From the NCBI GenBank assembly GCA_965216255.1, contig OZ244148.1, forward strand, positions 496,001 to 560,000: a DNA stretch of 64,000 nt, in the 5' to 3' direction. Of the stretch, positions 27,822 through 38,690 are shown piece after piece. The translations under genes and the position numbers were made by a program. The notes below the pieces were generated by a model that did not search any database, was not told the DNA's origin, and was given only the letters and a program-made list of their open reading frames with translations. How positions within the stretch are numbered: the first letter of the stretch is position 1; each line of letters opens with the position of its first letter. The stretch comes from G965216255 sp965216255. Its GTDB lineage: Bacteria; Bacteroidota; Rhodothermia; Rhodothermales; Bin80.

Positions 27822-28236
27822 TCCGGGCCTCCAACGCACCAAGCAGCGCACGCGCGTCGTGCGCGAAGTCTATCGTGGCCCGGTAGACTGTCTCCGCTTT
27901 GTCGTAGTCATAGATATGGGATGCCGCATTCCGCCCTTCATGGTGCCGCATCCACCTCTCGACATCGTTGATCAGCCGCGTCTCTGCGGCGAGGCGGAAG
28001 AGCTGACGCCTCGTTACGCCATCCGCGATGCCCGGGCTGACGTTCACGTTAAGCCAGCGGGCCATTAGCTTCCAGCAGAGTTCATACGTGATCTCGAAGT
28101 GCTGAATGGCACCAGCGCGGATCGCGATCCGCTCACTCTCGCTCAGTTGCCCCATGCGCTCATCGTTTTCGCTCACCGCGAGAACTTCGGCAAGGGCATT
28201 GACCGATTTCCTGAGGCTGTCGAGCTGGAGCGTCAT
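27814..28236 (-). CDS. HEPN-domain protein (toxin-like partner of MNT nucleotidyltransferase)
   Basis: 140 residues of the HI0074-like HEPN family: helical, with ETRLINDVERWMRHHEGRNAASHIYDYD containing the R-x4-H motif (RNAASH) proposed as an RNase site. Length is normal and the frame is intact. It lies between hsdM and the MNT-hsdS fusion and overlaps the latter's start. HEPN-MNT pairs act as toxin-antitoxin modules in which MNT modifies the HEPN protein. Embedding in a type I restriction locus suggests a back-up abortive response (inference). Confidence 0.8.
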   Translation of the reverse strand: MTLQLDSLRKSVNALAEVLAVSENDERMGQLSESERIAIRAGAIQHFEITYELCWKLMARWLNVNVSPGIADGVTRRQLFRLAAETRLINDVERWMRHHEGRNAASHIYDYDKAETVYRATIDFAHDARALLGALEARND

Positions 28237-28258
28237 AGTTCTGCCGTCATGTCCATTC

Positions 28259-29848
<1,590 letters not shown>

Positions 29849-29871
<23 letters not shown>

Positions 29872-30145
29872 CTTCGTCGCTGTCTACCTCCAACGAAAAC
29901 TGTTCCGTGTCTCGCAGTTCCGAATCAGGATCGTATTGTACGACCCGGCATTGCAAATCGTCGCCAACCCCGTACAGACCCCGAATCGGGTCGGAGGCAG
30001 GTCCGCGCCTATGAACCCTCTTGATCACCGGCTGAGCCACTGACTTGGCAATGTCCGGCTTCCGCTTATCTGGCTTATCCCAGTTGATCGCCATTGCTCC
30101 GTTCGGAGTACGTGTCAGAACTGATGGTATTACATTGTAGATCAA
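29849..30145 (-). CDS. Small hypothetical, possibly a chimeric remnant
   Basis: 98 residues overlapping the hsdM start. From an internal Met the sequence MAINWDKPDKRKPDIAKSV resembles the start of some restriction endonucleases from memory, and the tail YDPDSELRDTEQFSLEVD resembles the end of some methylase subunits. The two parts may have been joined by deletion. I cannot assign a function. Confidence 0.25.
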
Positions 30146-30236
30146 CCACTCGTTTCACTATTCCGCAAAACCAAGAGGGATCAATTAAGCCATCAGCAAC
30201 TCGCAGCATCACTATTGGAGTGGCATAGAGCATTCC

Positions 30237-30781
30237 TTATAGTAGGGTCGGGGGCTGGTCGCGTTTGAGTACGAAGTTGCGAGATTGCCGGCCGGACCTT
30301 TCGCCAACGATCTTCTCCGCAGCCTGAGGATCGACCGGCTTGTTGATCCATACCTTCCGCCGCGCTACCTTGGGGGCGCCTCGAATGAATCGCTCCGGTT
30401 CTTGAGCATAGGCCTCCTGCATTACGTGCTGCCGTGCCTGCCACACCTCGCGCATCTTGCCGTAATGGAGCGTCGACGGGTGCATCAGCGCGATGCCTGT
30501 GTGGTAGAACTCGTTGTTGTACCACTGGAAGAGATGCTGCGCCCAGTTGCGGGCGCGTCCTCCAGGGAGCCGAACCGCACCTCGTACGTCCGGTGGTACT
30601 TCGCCGTGCGGAAGTGCGCCTCCGAATAGGGATTATCATGGGAGCGATACGGACGGCTGTAGGAGCCTTCCACTGCCAGGTCCGCCAAAAGCTGCACATA
30701 CGTCTTAATGGCCATGACCGGGCCACGATCCGAATGGATGACCAGCTGGTTTGGTTTTACGTTCTGGCGTGCGCAGGTATC
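30237..30781 (-). pseudogene. IS3-family transposase OrfB, C-terminal part
   Basis: Contains the DDE continuation QLVIHSDRGPVMAIKTY (second Asp) and SRPYRSHDNPYSEAHFRTAK (Glu in SEAHFRT). A one-base shift near 30555 moves the end (WAQHLFQWYNNEFYHTGIAL, KMREVWQARQHVMQEAY) to another frame, with a stop at 30237. It is the 3' exon-like part of the interrupted gene. Confidence 0.75.
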
Positions 30782-30869
30782 ATCGATCGGGATAGGTGGG
30801 GGCCTCACGGCCCCCACCCCCCCCACACCACCGTGCGTACGGGTCCGTACACGGCGGTTCAATGGACTT

Positions 30870-31039
30870 GAGCAAACCGACTTGGGTGCCAGGGCCACCA
30901 GGCCGCTACGTGCCGGGAGTTCGGATTCGGGTTGCGCCGTGCAAACTTCGGTCCCTTCCCCACGGGCACCGCCGGATTCACCGGGGCTGTCCCACGCAAA
31001 AGGCAGCGTTAGCTGGATTTTCTGCCGCATTGCTCGCAT
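30870..31039 (-). pseudogene. N-terminal stub of a group II intron reverse transcriptase
   Basis: MRAMRQKIQLTLPFAWDSP then GARGEGTEVCTAQPESE resembles the leader of intron-encoded reverse transcriptases. About 60 residues remain before domain V; no RT, maturase or endonuclease motif is present. Confidence 0.5.
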
Positions 31040-31120
31040 GAGCTTGCCGTCCTACTACCCCTGTCCATTGTTCGGGCCTTCGTCGGCTAAGCCGACTACT
31101 ATGCCCTAGTATAGTAGGAC

Positions 31121-31387
31121 ACTATTTCAAGTGAAGATTACATGAAGAGTTTTGGCTTGACCTCTGGAGAAGCGACCGGGCGGCTTCGACGGCTAATCAA
31201 TCTGGTATTCGCGTGCTAAGCCCCGAAGGACCATAACGCATGATTTCGGTTTCGACGGGAGCTGCCACTATCTCTGAACGCGCGCTCACCAGCAAGAGAG
31301 CTGGCTATCGCAAGGGCATATCGTGGGTTCTCCTTACCGTGCCCGATCACTTCTCCATAGGCCATTTCTTTGGTTGCAAGATACAGT
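31121..31387 (-). ncRNA. Non-coding segment downstream of the IS1111-type transposase; candidate guide (seek) RNA locus
   Basis: About 270 bp without a gene between the transposase stop and the inverted repeat. In the IS1111 group this segment encodes the RNA that chooses the target site. No structure was computed; this is placement by family rule. Confidence 0.35.
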
Positions 31388-32529
31388 TTAGGCGGCCTTC
31401 GGCAACGGCGAGCCCGTGTGCATACGCAACGCCTCCCAGAGAAAGCCCACCAGTTCACGCGCCACCGCCGTGTTGGCCACGCATCGCGACTTCGTCTGAC
31501 TCAGTTTGCGGAATCTCTTGTACAGCCGGCACTGGGCCTTCCATGCCAGTAGAACGACCGTGGCCGAGACGCCCTGCTGCCGTTCGCGTAGCACTTTACT
31601 GCACCGCGGTTGGGCTGCATACTTCCATGCCGTTGACACCAGCGCCTTGCGAACATGCGTGTTGCCCGTCTTTGTGATGGAGCCGCGCTGCGTGTGATCG
31701 CCCGAGCTGTACTCGCTCGGCACCAGGCCGAGATACGCCATTAACTGCCGCGGATGCGCGAAGCGACGGATGTCTCCCAATTCGCACACCAGCGTCATGG
31801 CCGTCACAAAGCCTATGCCCCGGAAGGCCATCAGCACCCCCACGGGCTCTCTCTGTAGCGGTCCTTTTCGGCTTCCTCCGCCAGATGCTGTTCCAGTCTG
31901 TGCACTTCCTGCTCCAGATACGTCAGCTTGTGCAGATACGTCTGCAGCGTGACCTGGTCCACCGCCCTTGCCAGCAAGGCACGAATCCACTTCCAATGGG
32001 CCTTCGTCCAGTTTGTGGCACCGGTGTACCGAAAGCCCCGGGTCTGAATGAAAGACAGAATCCGCTGCTTGGTGCGCGTGATAGACTCCACCAGGTCAGC
32101 GCGGCAGCGCAAAAGGGACCGGGCTGCTTCCTGCTCCTCTTCCGGTACGCACACCGGCGTCAGCAGCCCTTTGGCATACAGCGTGGCCAGCTTCATCGCA
32201 TCCCGTCGATCAGTCTTGATACGCTCGCCCGGTCGACGCGGAATGGTTGAGGGGGCGATCACGTCGCAGTGCACGCCCTGCACCTGCAGCGCACGCTGCA
32301 GGCCGAATCCGCAGAACGACGCTTCGTAGCAGCAACGAACCTCGCCGTAGCGCCTCTGTAACTTCTGCACATACTTGCGGATTCTCGGCATGTCGTGCGG
32401 CAACTGCCGCTCGTCAATTACCTCGCCCGTGCTGTCGTCGTACACGCAAAGCGCAATGGTCTTCTTGTGCACGTCCATGCCGACAACCAGCGAGGAGGCC
32501 GAAGTGAATGTTGGGGTGTATCTTTGCAT
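31388..32529 (-). pseudogene. IS110-family DEDD transposase, frameshifted
   Basis: N-terminal part (32529 to about 31845) carries the DEDD RuvC-like domain: VGMDVHKKTIALCVYD, CCYEASFCGFGLQRAL and GERIKTDRRDAMKLA. The C-terminal transposase_20 domain continues in another frame (about 31845-31388): LMAFRGIGFVTAMTLVCE, then YLGLVPSEYSSGDH with the conserved Ser region, then GNTHVRKALVSTAWKYA. A single shift near 31845 separates them. The full length would be near 375 residues, normal for the family. Confidence 0.8.
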
Positions 32530-32949
32530 GAGGCTGTTCCGGTTTGGGTGAATGTGGTGAACGAGCTAATGTAGCTCGCCCAGCCGGAGCAGTCCTACTA
32601 TAAGATCTCTGCTGACTTCTGCGTTGCGGTCACGTGCCTTACGACACGTTCAGTCCGGCTTGGCCGGACACAACGCAGATCTCCCAGGGTAAGACCAACC
32701 GCCTTCCCCGCACACCTGCCGAATCTACCACCCCGACGCATAGATGACGCGGACTTTGCGATAACCGGCTCGCTCGTCCGATCGGGTAGGCCTCGTATTC
32801 GGTTCTTGTTCATCAGGTCGCGGGTTTGCTACACGCTTCCTTCAGACCCCGCCTCACGACGACGCCCTTGCGCTTCGCTAATCCTTCGCCGCCATCTGGC
32901 TGGATAGAGGACTTGCACCTCCAAGCTGTTGATCATGCCTGGCACACCG

Positions 32950-33894
32950 GTAGGCCCCGGGTTTCCCCGGGGCCCCCGCACAGATCCGGACGTGCCCGTT
33001 AAGGCATCCGGCTCCTCCCTCAGGTCGCGCCGCCGCGCATGACGTTAATGGGCCGGCTAACCAACCCATAGCCGTAACCGAACCATCCCATGTGACACAC
33101 GAAGTCCGGCTCTGCGTCCGTAGAGTCGGCGGGAGGCGCACCTGCCGTAGGATCCGGTGGCTTGTCCGTCGCTTTCGCTCCGGGCCGCAGTCCGGCTTCC
33201 CTAACCGTGTTTCCTCCCGCCGCTCACCGAACCGGGCGTGCGGCACTACCGCACCCGGCTCTCCAAGCGGATCATGCAACTCGCACTCGGACAACGGCGT
33301 CGCCCCATGGAGCTTCTCCTGTTCAAAGACTTGCACGGTCCCTGTTTCCACTCCATGACTTGAGTCCGTTGATCATCAGGCCTGTTTACGCCCTGATAAC
33401 ACCCCGTGGCGTGCCTAGCATGCCACATGGCTCCTTCACTTTCGCATGTGATGCCGCCGAGGTCTCCGACCATTTACCGGTTTAGTAGGTCTCTGCCAAT
33501 GCCGTGGCCTTTCCCTCTACGAACATCGCTCCGCACCTGCGGCCCCTTTCCTCCACGGGCATTACCCCGTCTCTACGGTACTACGGGCCACTCCGCCACC
33601 CTCTCGGCCCGGCCTGACCCTTGCGGGCTTCCGGTTGGTGTGTGCTACACCGCCGTCAGGGCTTCCCGTGTTGCCACTCCTTCCATCTTGCATGCATGCC
33701 AGTGCCAGTACCCCGGCGGAAATAGACCGGTGCACGTGTCGTTCTCTTCCCGGTCTACCAGCGGCCTTCCCCATGACACCGGAGGGTCGGCTTCCGCATT
33801 GCCCTTTTCGAGGCCTGCTCGGCATTCACTGCGCGTTCCGGCCTGCATGCTCGCTAAATCGCCTAAGCGATCCTTTTGCCAAAGTGCTTCAGTC
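32950..33894 (-). repeat. Tandem repeat copy inside the intron nest (copy A)
   Basis: 945 bp almost identical to 33901-34845 (one or two base changes such as GGGCCGCAG/GGGCCTCAG). It covers the 3' part of intron 2 plus the 3' end of intron 1. The period is 951 bp. Confidence 0.92.
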
Positions 33895-33900
33895 ATCGCG

Positions 33901-34845
33901 GTAGGCCCCGGGTTTCCCCGGGGCCCCCGCACAGATCCGGACGTGCCCGTTAAGGCATCCGGCTCCTCCCTCAGGTCGCGCCGCCGCGCATGACGTTAAT
34001 GGGCCGGCTAACCAACCCATAGCCGTAACCGAACCATCCCATGTGACACACGAAGTCCGGCTCTGCGTCCGTAGAGTCGGCGGGAGGCGCACCTGCCGTA
34101 GGATCCGGTGGCTTGTCCGTCGCTTTCGCTCCGGGCCTCAGTCCGGCTTCCCTAACCGTGTTTCCTCCCGCCGCTCACCGAACCGGGCGTGCGGCACTAC
34201 CGCACCCGGCTCTCCAGGCGGATCATGCAACTCGCACTCGGACAACGGCGTCGCCCCATGGAGCTTCTCCTGTTCAAAGACTTGCACGGTCCCTGTTTCC
34301 ACTCCATGACTTGAGTCCGTTGATCATCAGGCCTGTTTACGCCCTGATAACACCCCGTGGCGTGCCTAGCATGCCACATGGCTCCTTCACTTTCGCATGT
34401 GATGCCGCCGAGGTCTCCGACCATTTACCGGTTTAGTAGGTCTCTGCCAATGCCGTGGCCTTTCCCTCTACGAACATCGCTCCGCACCTGCGGCCCCTTT
34501 CCTCCACGGGCATTACCCCGTCTCTACGGTACTACGGGCCACTCCGCCACCCTCTCGGCCCGGCCTGACCCTTGCGGGCTTCCGGTTGGTGTGTGCTACA
34601 CCGCCGTCAGGGCTTCCCGTGTTGCCACTCCTTCCATCTTGCATGCATGCCAGTGCCAGTACCCCGGCGGAAATAGACCGGTGCACGTGTCGTTCTCTTC
34701 CCGGTCTACCAGCGGCCTTCCCCATGACACCGGAGGGTCGGCTTCCGCATTGCCCTTTTCGAGGCCTGCTCGGCATTCACTGCGCGTTCCGGCCTGCATG
34801 CTCGCTAAATCGCCTAAGCGATCCTTTTGCCAAAGTGCTTCAGTC
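33901..34845 (-). repeat. Tandem repeat copy inside the intron nest (copy B)
   Basis: Partner of copy A. Six bases (ATCGCG on plus, the last bases of intron 1) separate them, so the duplicated unit ends exactly at an intron 1 3' end. Confidence 0.92.
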
Positions 34846-34948
34846 CATGTTGTTACCTCCATAAACCGCCTTGGTCGCTACCAACTGAAACGACAGCTGT
34901 TGCGTGGGATTCGCACCCACAAGGAAGAAGCGCCTTATCACGGCGCAC
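34071..34948 (-). ncRNA. Group II intron 2, nested inside intron 1
   Basis: 878 bp from GTGCGCCGTG to ...CTCTAC. The insertion point in intron 1 (ACACACGCC^GGACGCAGAG) matches the uninterrupted sequence of the sister intron at 61166-61835. Domain V is at 34179-34211 (RNA strand GAGCCGGGTGCGG...CGCCCGGTTC). The final stem GGCGGGAGG/CCTCCCGCC carries an unusually long insert of roughly 80 bases. No reverse transcriptase frame is present. Confidence 0.65.
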
Positions 34949-35441
34949 GGCGTGTGTTGGGTTGTCCGATTTCCCCTCGGGTGCGACGCTTCGCTCCACC
35001 AACTCCGCCGCGCGGTCCTCCGCGCTTTGTTCGCCGGCTTCATCGCTACTATCATCGCATCTGACTCCTCCTCGCCGTTCATCCTCCGCTCGGCAATGCC
35101 TTGGCTTTGGCGGCCCCGCCCTAAGCGCTGGGCAGCGAGGAGGCCTCCCAGGTCCCAACCTTGTACGTACATACGTGCCTGAGTTCTTGGACGCCGCGGA
35201 GCCCTCTTGAACCTCACCATATCGGTCCAATCAGTATTGCCTTCAGCCAACATGAGGACTTCGGCACTCCGAACAATGGTCCTTTCGGCGCTCATTAGCT
35301 CCGCCCATATGCACCCCTGCCGACGCTTCGCCCGTTCCCTCACGAGAACGACCGCACGGCTTGGGGAGAGATATGGATTGGTTATATCCTTTACCACAGA
35401 GGACTTACACCTCCTGTACTTGGCCAGTTAGCCTGGCGCAC

Positions 35442-35960
35442 CGTGATGAGATCCTTCGCCAGCGCGGCAGACTCATAGGGGGCTATAGTCCAGCCCACTA
35501 TGTAGCGGCTGAAGACATCCAGGACCACGTACAGCTTATACCTTCTTGGGGCCCCGAAGTGTGGTGATATCCCACGTCCACAGCTAGTTCGGACCACAAG
35601 CCAATAGCTCCGGTTTCGTGTAAGGAGGATGTGCGCGCTGATTTCTGCGCTCACGTCTCTGCTTGTAATCATGGATGATACGATACATGGTGCGCCAGTG
35701 ACAGACGTAGTTGCCTTCATCCAGAAGCGTGGCCCAGATCTGGCGTGGAGGCAGCTCCAGGAAGCGATCCGAGTTCAGTATCGCACGAATCTCTGCCCGC
35801 TTGGCCTCCGACGCCTGCCCTTGCGGCGTCTCTTCGGCCGCGGCACCACCGGATGCCGGCTTCTGTAGTAGGAGGCGCGAGAGAGCCCCACATGCCGGCA
35901 GGCTTCACTCGTGCCCATGACCGGACGCAGTGCCGCTAGTATCTCCTTCATGGCTGCCCG
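35442..35960 (-). pseudogene. IS3-family transposase OrfB, N-terminal part
   Basis: Degenerate: MKEILAALRPVMGTSEACRH and SEAKRAEIRAILNSDRFLEL lie in different frames, a TAG replaces a sense codon before LWTWDIT, and the DDE start KLYVVLDVFSRYIVGW is in the frame that reaches AKDLIT at the intron 1 insertion point. The gene was already decaying or decayed after the intron entered. Confidence 0.7.
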
Positions 35961-36348
35961 GCCTCGGTCTGGCTGCTGATGCCAAACAGTGCACAGACTT
36001 TTTTTGGACCTCTATGATGGCTTCGGCCTTCTCCAGCTGGCGCCGACACTGATTGAGATCCTTGCGTAGCCGCCTGATGTCTTCGTCCTTGGCAAGCAGC
36101 TCCTTCCCGGCTTGCGTCGAACCATAAAGGCTTCCACGCTCACGCTGCTTGCGCCACTGCGCCAGATGAGATGAAAAGATGCCTTCCCGGCGCAAAGGTG
36201 CGCGGACCTCTCCAGGCTTGACGCATGCATCGGCCTCTTTCAGCAGGCGCAGCTTGTAGCTGGCGCTGAACCTGCGGCGCTTGGCCTTACAAACCACCTC
36301 GGTTGGGACTGCGGTACCATTGGTGGTCAAAGGGCGGGTAGTTTCCAT
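35905..36348 (-). CDS. IS3-family OrfA (HTH protein)
   Basis: 147 residues: KRRRFSASYKLRLLKEADAC is the HTH_Tnp_1 pattern, then FSSHLAQWRKQRERG and a leucine-zipper-like coiled coil (DIRRLRKDLNQCRRQLEKAE). It overlaps the OrfB region in another frame, as needed for a fused OrfAB product in IS3 elements. It appears intact, but the OrfB partner is broken. Confidence 0.75.
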   Translation of the reverse strand: METTRPLTTNGTAVPTEVVCKAKRRRFSASYKLRLLKEADACVKPGEVRAPLRREGIFSSHLAQWRKQRERGSLYGSTQAGKELLAKDEDIRRLRKDLNQCRRQLEKAEAIIEVQKKSVHCLASAARPRPGSHEGDTSGTASGHGHE

Positions 36349-36618
36349 GATGTATGGGGGTTTGATGATGAATTGGTTAGGCTGAATAGCCTGAGCAGTC
36401 TTGCCGCATGAACCCCACCGCGGCTACACTATTAATGTATTGAACTGTCTCACTTGTTATTGGCACAGAGGGATTCCATTCTAGATCGATGGCCACGGTG
36501 CAGCCCAAATTCTGATTGGGTAGCGTCCCGCCGATTTCTTCCGTAACGTATCATCAAACTGCGATCCAGAGAGCCCACACTTTCGGACAGATCAGAAGGA
36601 TTACGAGCGTTCCAATCC
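36349..36618. other. Gap between IS3 OrfA and the OLD-like gene
   Basis: About 270 bp; should include the left terminus of the IS3 element and the promoter of the OLD-like gene. I could not place either with confidence. Confidence 0.4.
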
Positions 36619-38334
36619 ATGCTTACCAAGCTCATTATTTGCAATTTCAAGCGATTCGAGCGCGTAGCAATAGACCTCGGCAATCCTGTTGTGTTTGTCG
36701 GGCCCAATAATTCTGGCAAGACCTCCGCAATGCAGGCACTGACACTTTGGGATGTCGGACTTCGCCGATGGAATGAGAAGCGCTCGGGCGACACAGCCCC
36801 GGAGAAACGACCCGGTGTCGCTATAAACCGGAGAGACTTGCTCGCGATTCCACACCCCAGTGCCCGGCAACTGTGGCGAACTCTTCGTATTCGGGAGATG
36901 CACCGGACCGCTGAAACTCAGTCACCAAGAAATGTGCGAATCGATATCACGGTAGAGGGAGAAGGGGCAAGCGGCGCCTGGAAATGTGGTCTGGAGTTTG
37001 ATTATGCAAACGAGGAATCAATCTACTGCCGCCCTCTCCGCCAAGGAAGTACGAGGATGCCCATCCCTTCTGCAGCGGCAGGCACAAAGGTAGTATTCCT
37101 CCCCCCGATGTCTGGTCTTGCAAGTGTTGAGCCTCGCATTGATCCCGGGGCTGTGAATGTGAGAATTGGTGAAGGTCGCACGGCAGAGGTGCTCCGCAAC
37201 CTATGCCATCGTCTCTACAATGAAAACCACGACAAGTGGCAACTGCTCGTAGACCAGATTCACCGACTATTTGGCGCGAGGCTCCAAAGTCCCGAGTTCA
37301 TAGTGGGACGAGGAGAAATCGCGATGGGATACAAAGAAGATCACGTCTTGTACGACCTGTCCTTGAGCGGGCGCGGAATGCAGCAGACACTGCTTGTACT
37401 TGCATATCTGTACCTAAATTCAAGTTCCATAATAATGCTCGACGAGCCGGGAGCCCACTTGGAAATCCTGAGGCAGCAGCAGATTTACCGCCTTATTTCA
37501 GATATAGCATCGAATACCGGGAGCCAGATTGTTGCCGCCAGCCATTCGGTTTCGCTCCTGAACGAGGCTGCCGGGCGTGACCTTGTGATCGCATTTGTAG
37601 GTGAACCGCATACACTAGATTCTGGGCGAAGCCAAGTCATAAAGGCCCTAAAGAGCATCGGGTTTGACCAGTATTACCAAGCAGAGCAAAAGGGATGGGT
37701 ACTCTATCTGGAAGGACCAACAGATCTAGCTATCCTCCAGGCCTTCGCTAGGCGAGGCGGCGATACCGCGATAATTGAAGCGCTAGAACGTCCTTTTGTC
37801 AAGCATGTCGGTAATCAATCAAGTAAAGCAAAAGAACATTTTTATGCCCTTCGCGAAGCTTTGCCTTCCCTCCGCGGTATCGCCATTCTTGATCGGCTTG
37901 AACAAGAGCCAGTCGATGAACCCGGTCTAAGCATGCACATGTGGCGCCGCCGTGAGATGGAGAATTATGTTTGCACGCAGGCGACGCTGGAAAAGTATGC
38001 TACAGCATCCATTTCCGGGGATGAGGGCGGGCCACTTTTTGCTTCAGAAGAAAGGCGCAGACGCAGGGCCGCTATGCGAGGTGCCATAGAAGAAATCGAG
38101 CAGGCGATGAAGAAACTCAACAAGGGCTCTCCATGGGATCCTGATCTTAGGGCTAGCGAGGAGTTCTTGAAGCCTCTATTTGCGACCTACTTCGATAAGA
38201 TCGGCTTGCCAAACACGTTTTCCAAGAAGAGCTATTATGAACTTGCCAATCACGTTCCGGAAACGGAAATACCGCAAGAGGTTTGGCAGAAACTGGAAGC
38301 CATTGCTGCCACTGCCGAAGGCACGGACACCTGA
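36619..38334 (+). CDS. OLD-family ATPase with C-terminal TOPRIM-like nuclease
   Basis: 571 residues, intact. ABC-type ATPase half: Walker A GPNNSGKTS (28-36), signature LSLSGRGMQQTLLVLAYLYL, Walker B SIIMLDEPGAHLEI, and the switch His in QIVAASHSVSLL. The second half has VLYLEGPTDLAILQAFARR and RGIAILDRLEQ, like the Glu and Asp motifs of TOPRIM. OLD nucleases (P2 Old, GajA of Gabija) are DNA endonucleases in phage defence. No Gabija-type helicase follows, so it may work alone. It is the only long defence gene in the island without visible damage. Confidence 0.8.
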   Translation: MLTKLIICNFKRFERVAIDLGNPVVFVGPNNSGKTSAMQALTLWDVGLRRWNEKRSGDTAPEKRPGVAINRRDLLAIPHPSARQLWRTLRIREMHRTAETQSPRNVRIDITVEGEGASGAWKCGLEFDYANEESIYCRPLRQGSTRMPIPSAAAGTKVVFLPPMSGLASVEPRIDPGAVNVRIGEGRTAEVLRNLCHRLYNENHDKWQLLVDQIHRLFGARLQSPEFIVGRGEIAMGYKEDHVLYDLSLSGRGMQQTLLVLAYLYLNSSSIIMLDEPGAHLEILRQQQIYRLISDIASNTGSQIVAASHSVSLLNEAAGRDLVIAFVGEPHTLDSGRSQVIKALKSIGFDQYYQAEQKGWVLYLEGPTDLAILQAFARRGGDTAIIEALERPFVKHVGNQSSKAKEHFYALREALPSLRGIAILDRLEQEPVDEPGLSMHMWRRREMENYVCTQATLEKYATASISGDEGGPLFASEERRRRRAAMRGAIEEIEQAMKKLNKGSPWDPDLRASEEFLKPLFATYFDKIGLPNTFSKKSYYELANHVPETEIPQEVWQKLEAIAATAEGTDT

Positions 38335-38690
38335 AGGCTGGCATGCAAGAGTCCGCCACCCGCTGCCACCTCACTTCGCTAAGGCTTGATCCCCTTAGGA
38401 TTTGGGAGCAGTCCGGCGTAGATTCGGCGCCACCTGTTGAACGATGCTCTGCTTTGTTTCTGTATTGACGGGTAGCCTACCTGCGAATTCGCCTGGCGCG
38501 ATACTCTTGGTAGACGTCGGGCTTGGTACTCGCCAGCGTAAATCCCTCTTGGTTCGGCACGCAAGCTGGCCTGCCTCCGAAGGACAGGTTGGAAGCTAGC
38601 CAGGATAGCTCACCAGCATCGCGCGACCATGGGCACAAGCGTGTCCTATAAGTGTTGAATATACAGTTGGTTTTGCGCTACTTCAAAACC
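38335..38690. other. Gap at the right end of the island
   Basis: About 350 bp without a gene. It ends exactly where the second moxR-fxsA repeat begins (38691). No inverted repeat or att-like site is obvious at this edge. Confidence 0.5.

Larger units (their letters stand above)
31110..32602 (-). mobile_element. IS110/IS1111-type element
   Basis: Bounded by an 11-bp inverted repeat: TATAGTAGGAC at 31110-31120 and GTCCTACTATA at 32592-32602. Short subterminal repeats and a long non-coding segment after the transposase gene are features of the IS1111 group. It sits inside group II intron 3. The exact element ends lie a few bases outside the repeats. Confidence 0.65.
30786..32947 (-). ncRNA. Group II intron 3, interrupted by an IS110/IS1111-type element
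   Basis: 5' end GTGTGCCAGGC at 32947; 3' end CCTATCCCGAT at 30786. Domain V is at about 30826-30860 (RNA strand GAACCGCCGTGTACGG...CGTACGCACGGTGG) and the terminal hairpin uses GGGGGCC/GGCCCCC. Without the insertion the intron is about 670 bp. A reverse-transcriptase start (RQKIQLTLPFAWDSPGESGG, from about 31039) runs straight into the domain V region, so the enzyme gene has been deleted. Confidence 0.65.
30782..35441 (-). mobile_element. Three nested group II introns inserted in IS3 OrfB
   Basis: Read on the minus strand: intron 1 starts at 35441 (GTGCGCCAGGC). Intron 2 lies inside it from 34948 to 34071. Intron 1 resumes and reaches CCTACCGCGAT at 33895. A tandem copy of part of introns 2 and 1 follows (33894-32948). 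Intron 3 (32947-30786) sits four bases before the final CGAT of intron 1 (30785-30782). Each boundary starts GTGYG and ends AT or AC, as group II introns do, and three domain V hairpins are visible. Intron 3 is interrupted by an IS110/IS1111-type element. Confidence 0.75.
30237..36348 (-). mobile_element. IS3-family element split by a 4.66-kb group II intron nest (coding limits)
   Basis: OrfA at 36348-35905, the first part of OrfB at 35960-35442 and the last part at 30781-30237, all minus strand. Between them lies intron DNA from 35441 to 30782. Removing it joins codons for AKDLIT to DTCARQNVKPNQ in frame, which fits the IS3 transposase. The terminal inverted repeats could not be placed with confidence; the element extends somewhat beyond both coding limits. 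Confidence 0.75.

Noticed and set aside
33092..34864. Several plus- and minus-strand frames repeated with a 951-bp offset
   Set aside because: They lie in group II intron RNA domains; the repeated proteins are only a consequence of the tandem duplication.
36619..38334. Gabija system
   Set aside because: The OLD-like protein is present, but no UvrD-like helicase (GajB) follows; the moxR-fxsA repeat does.
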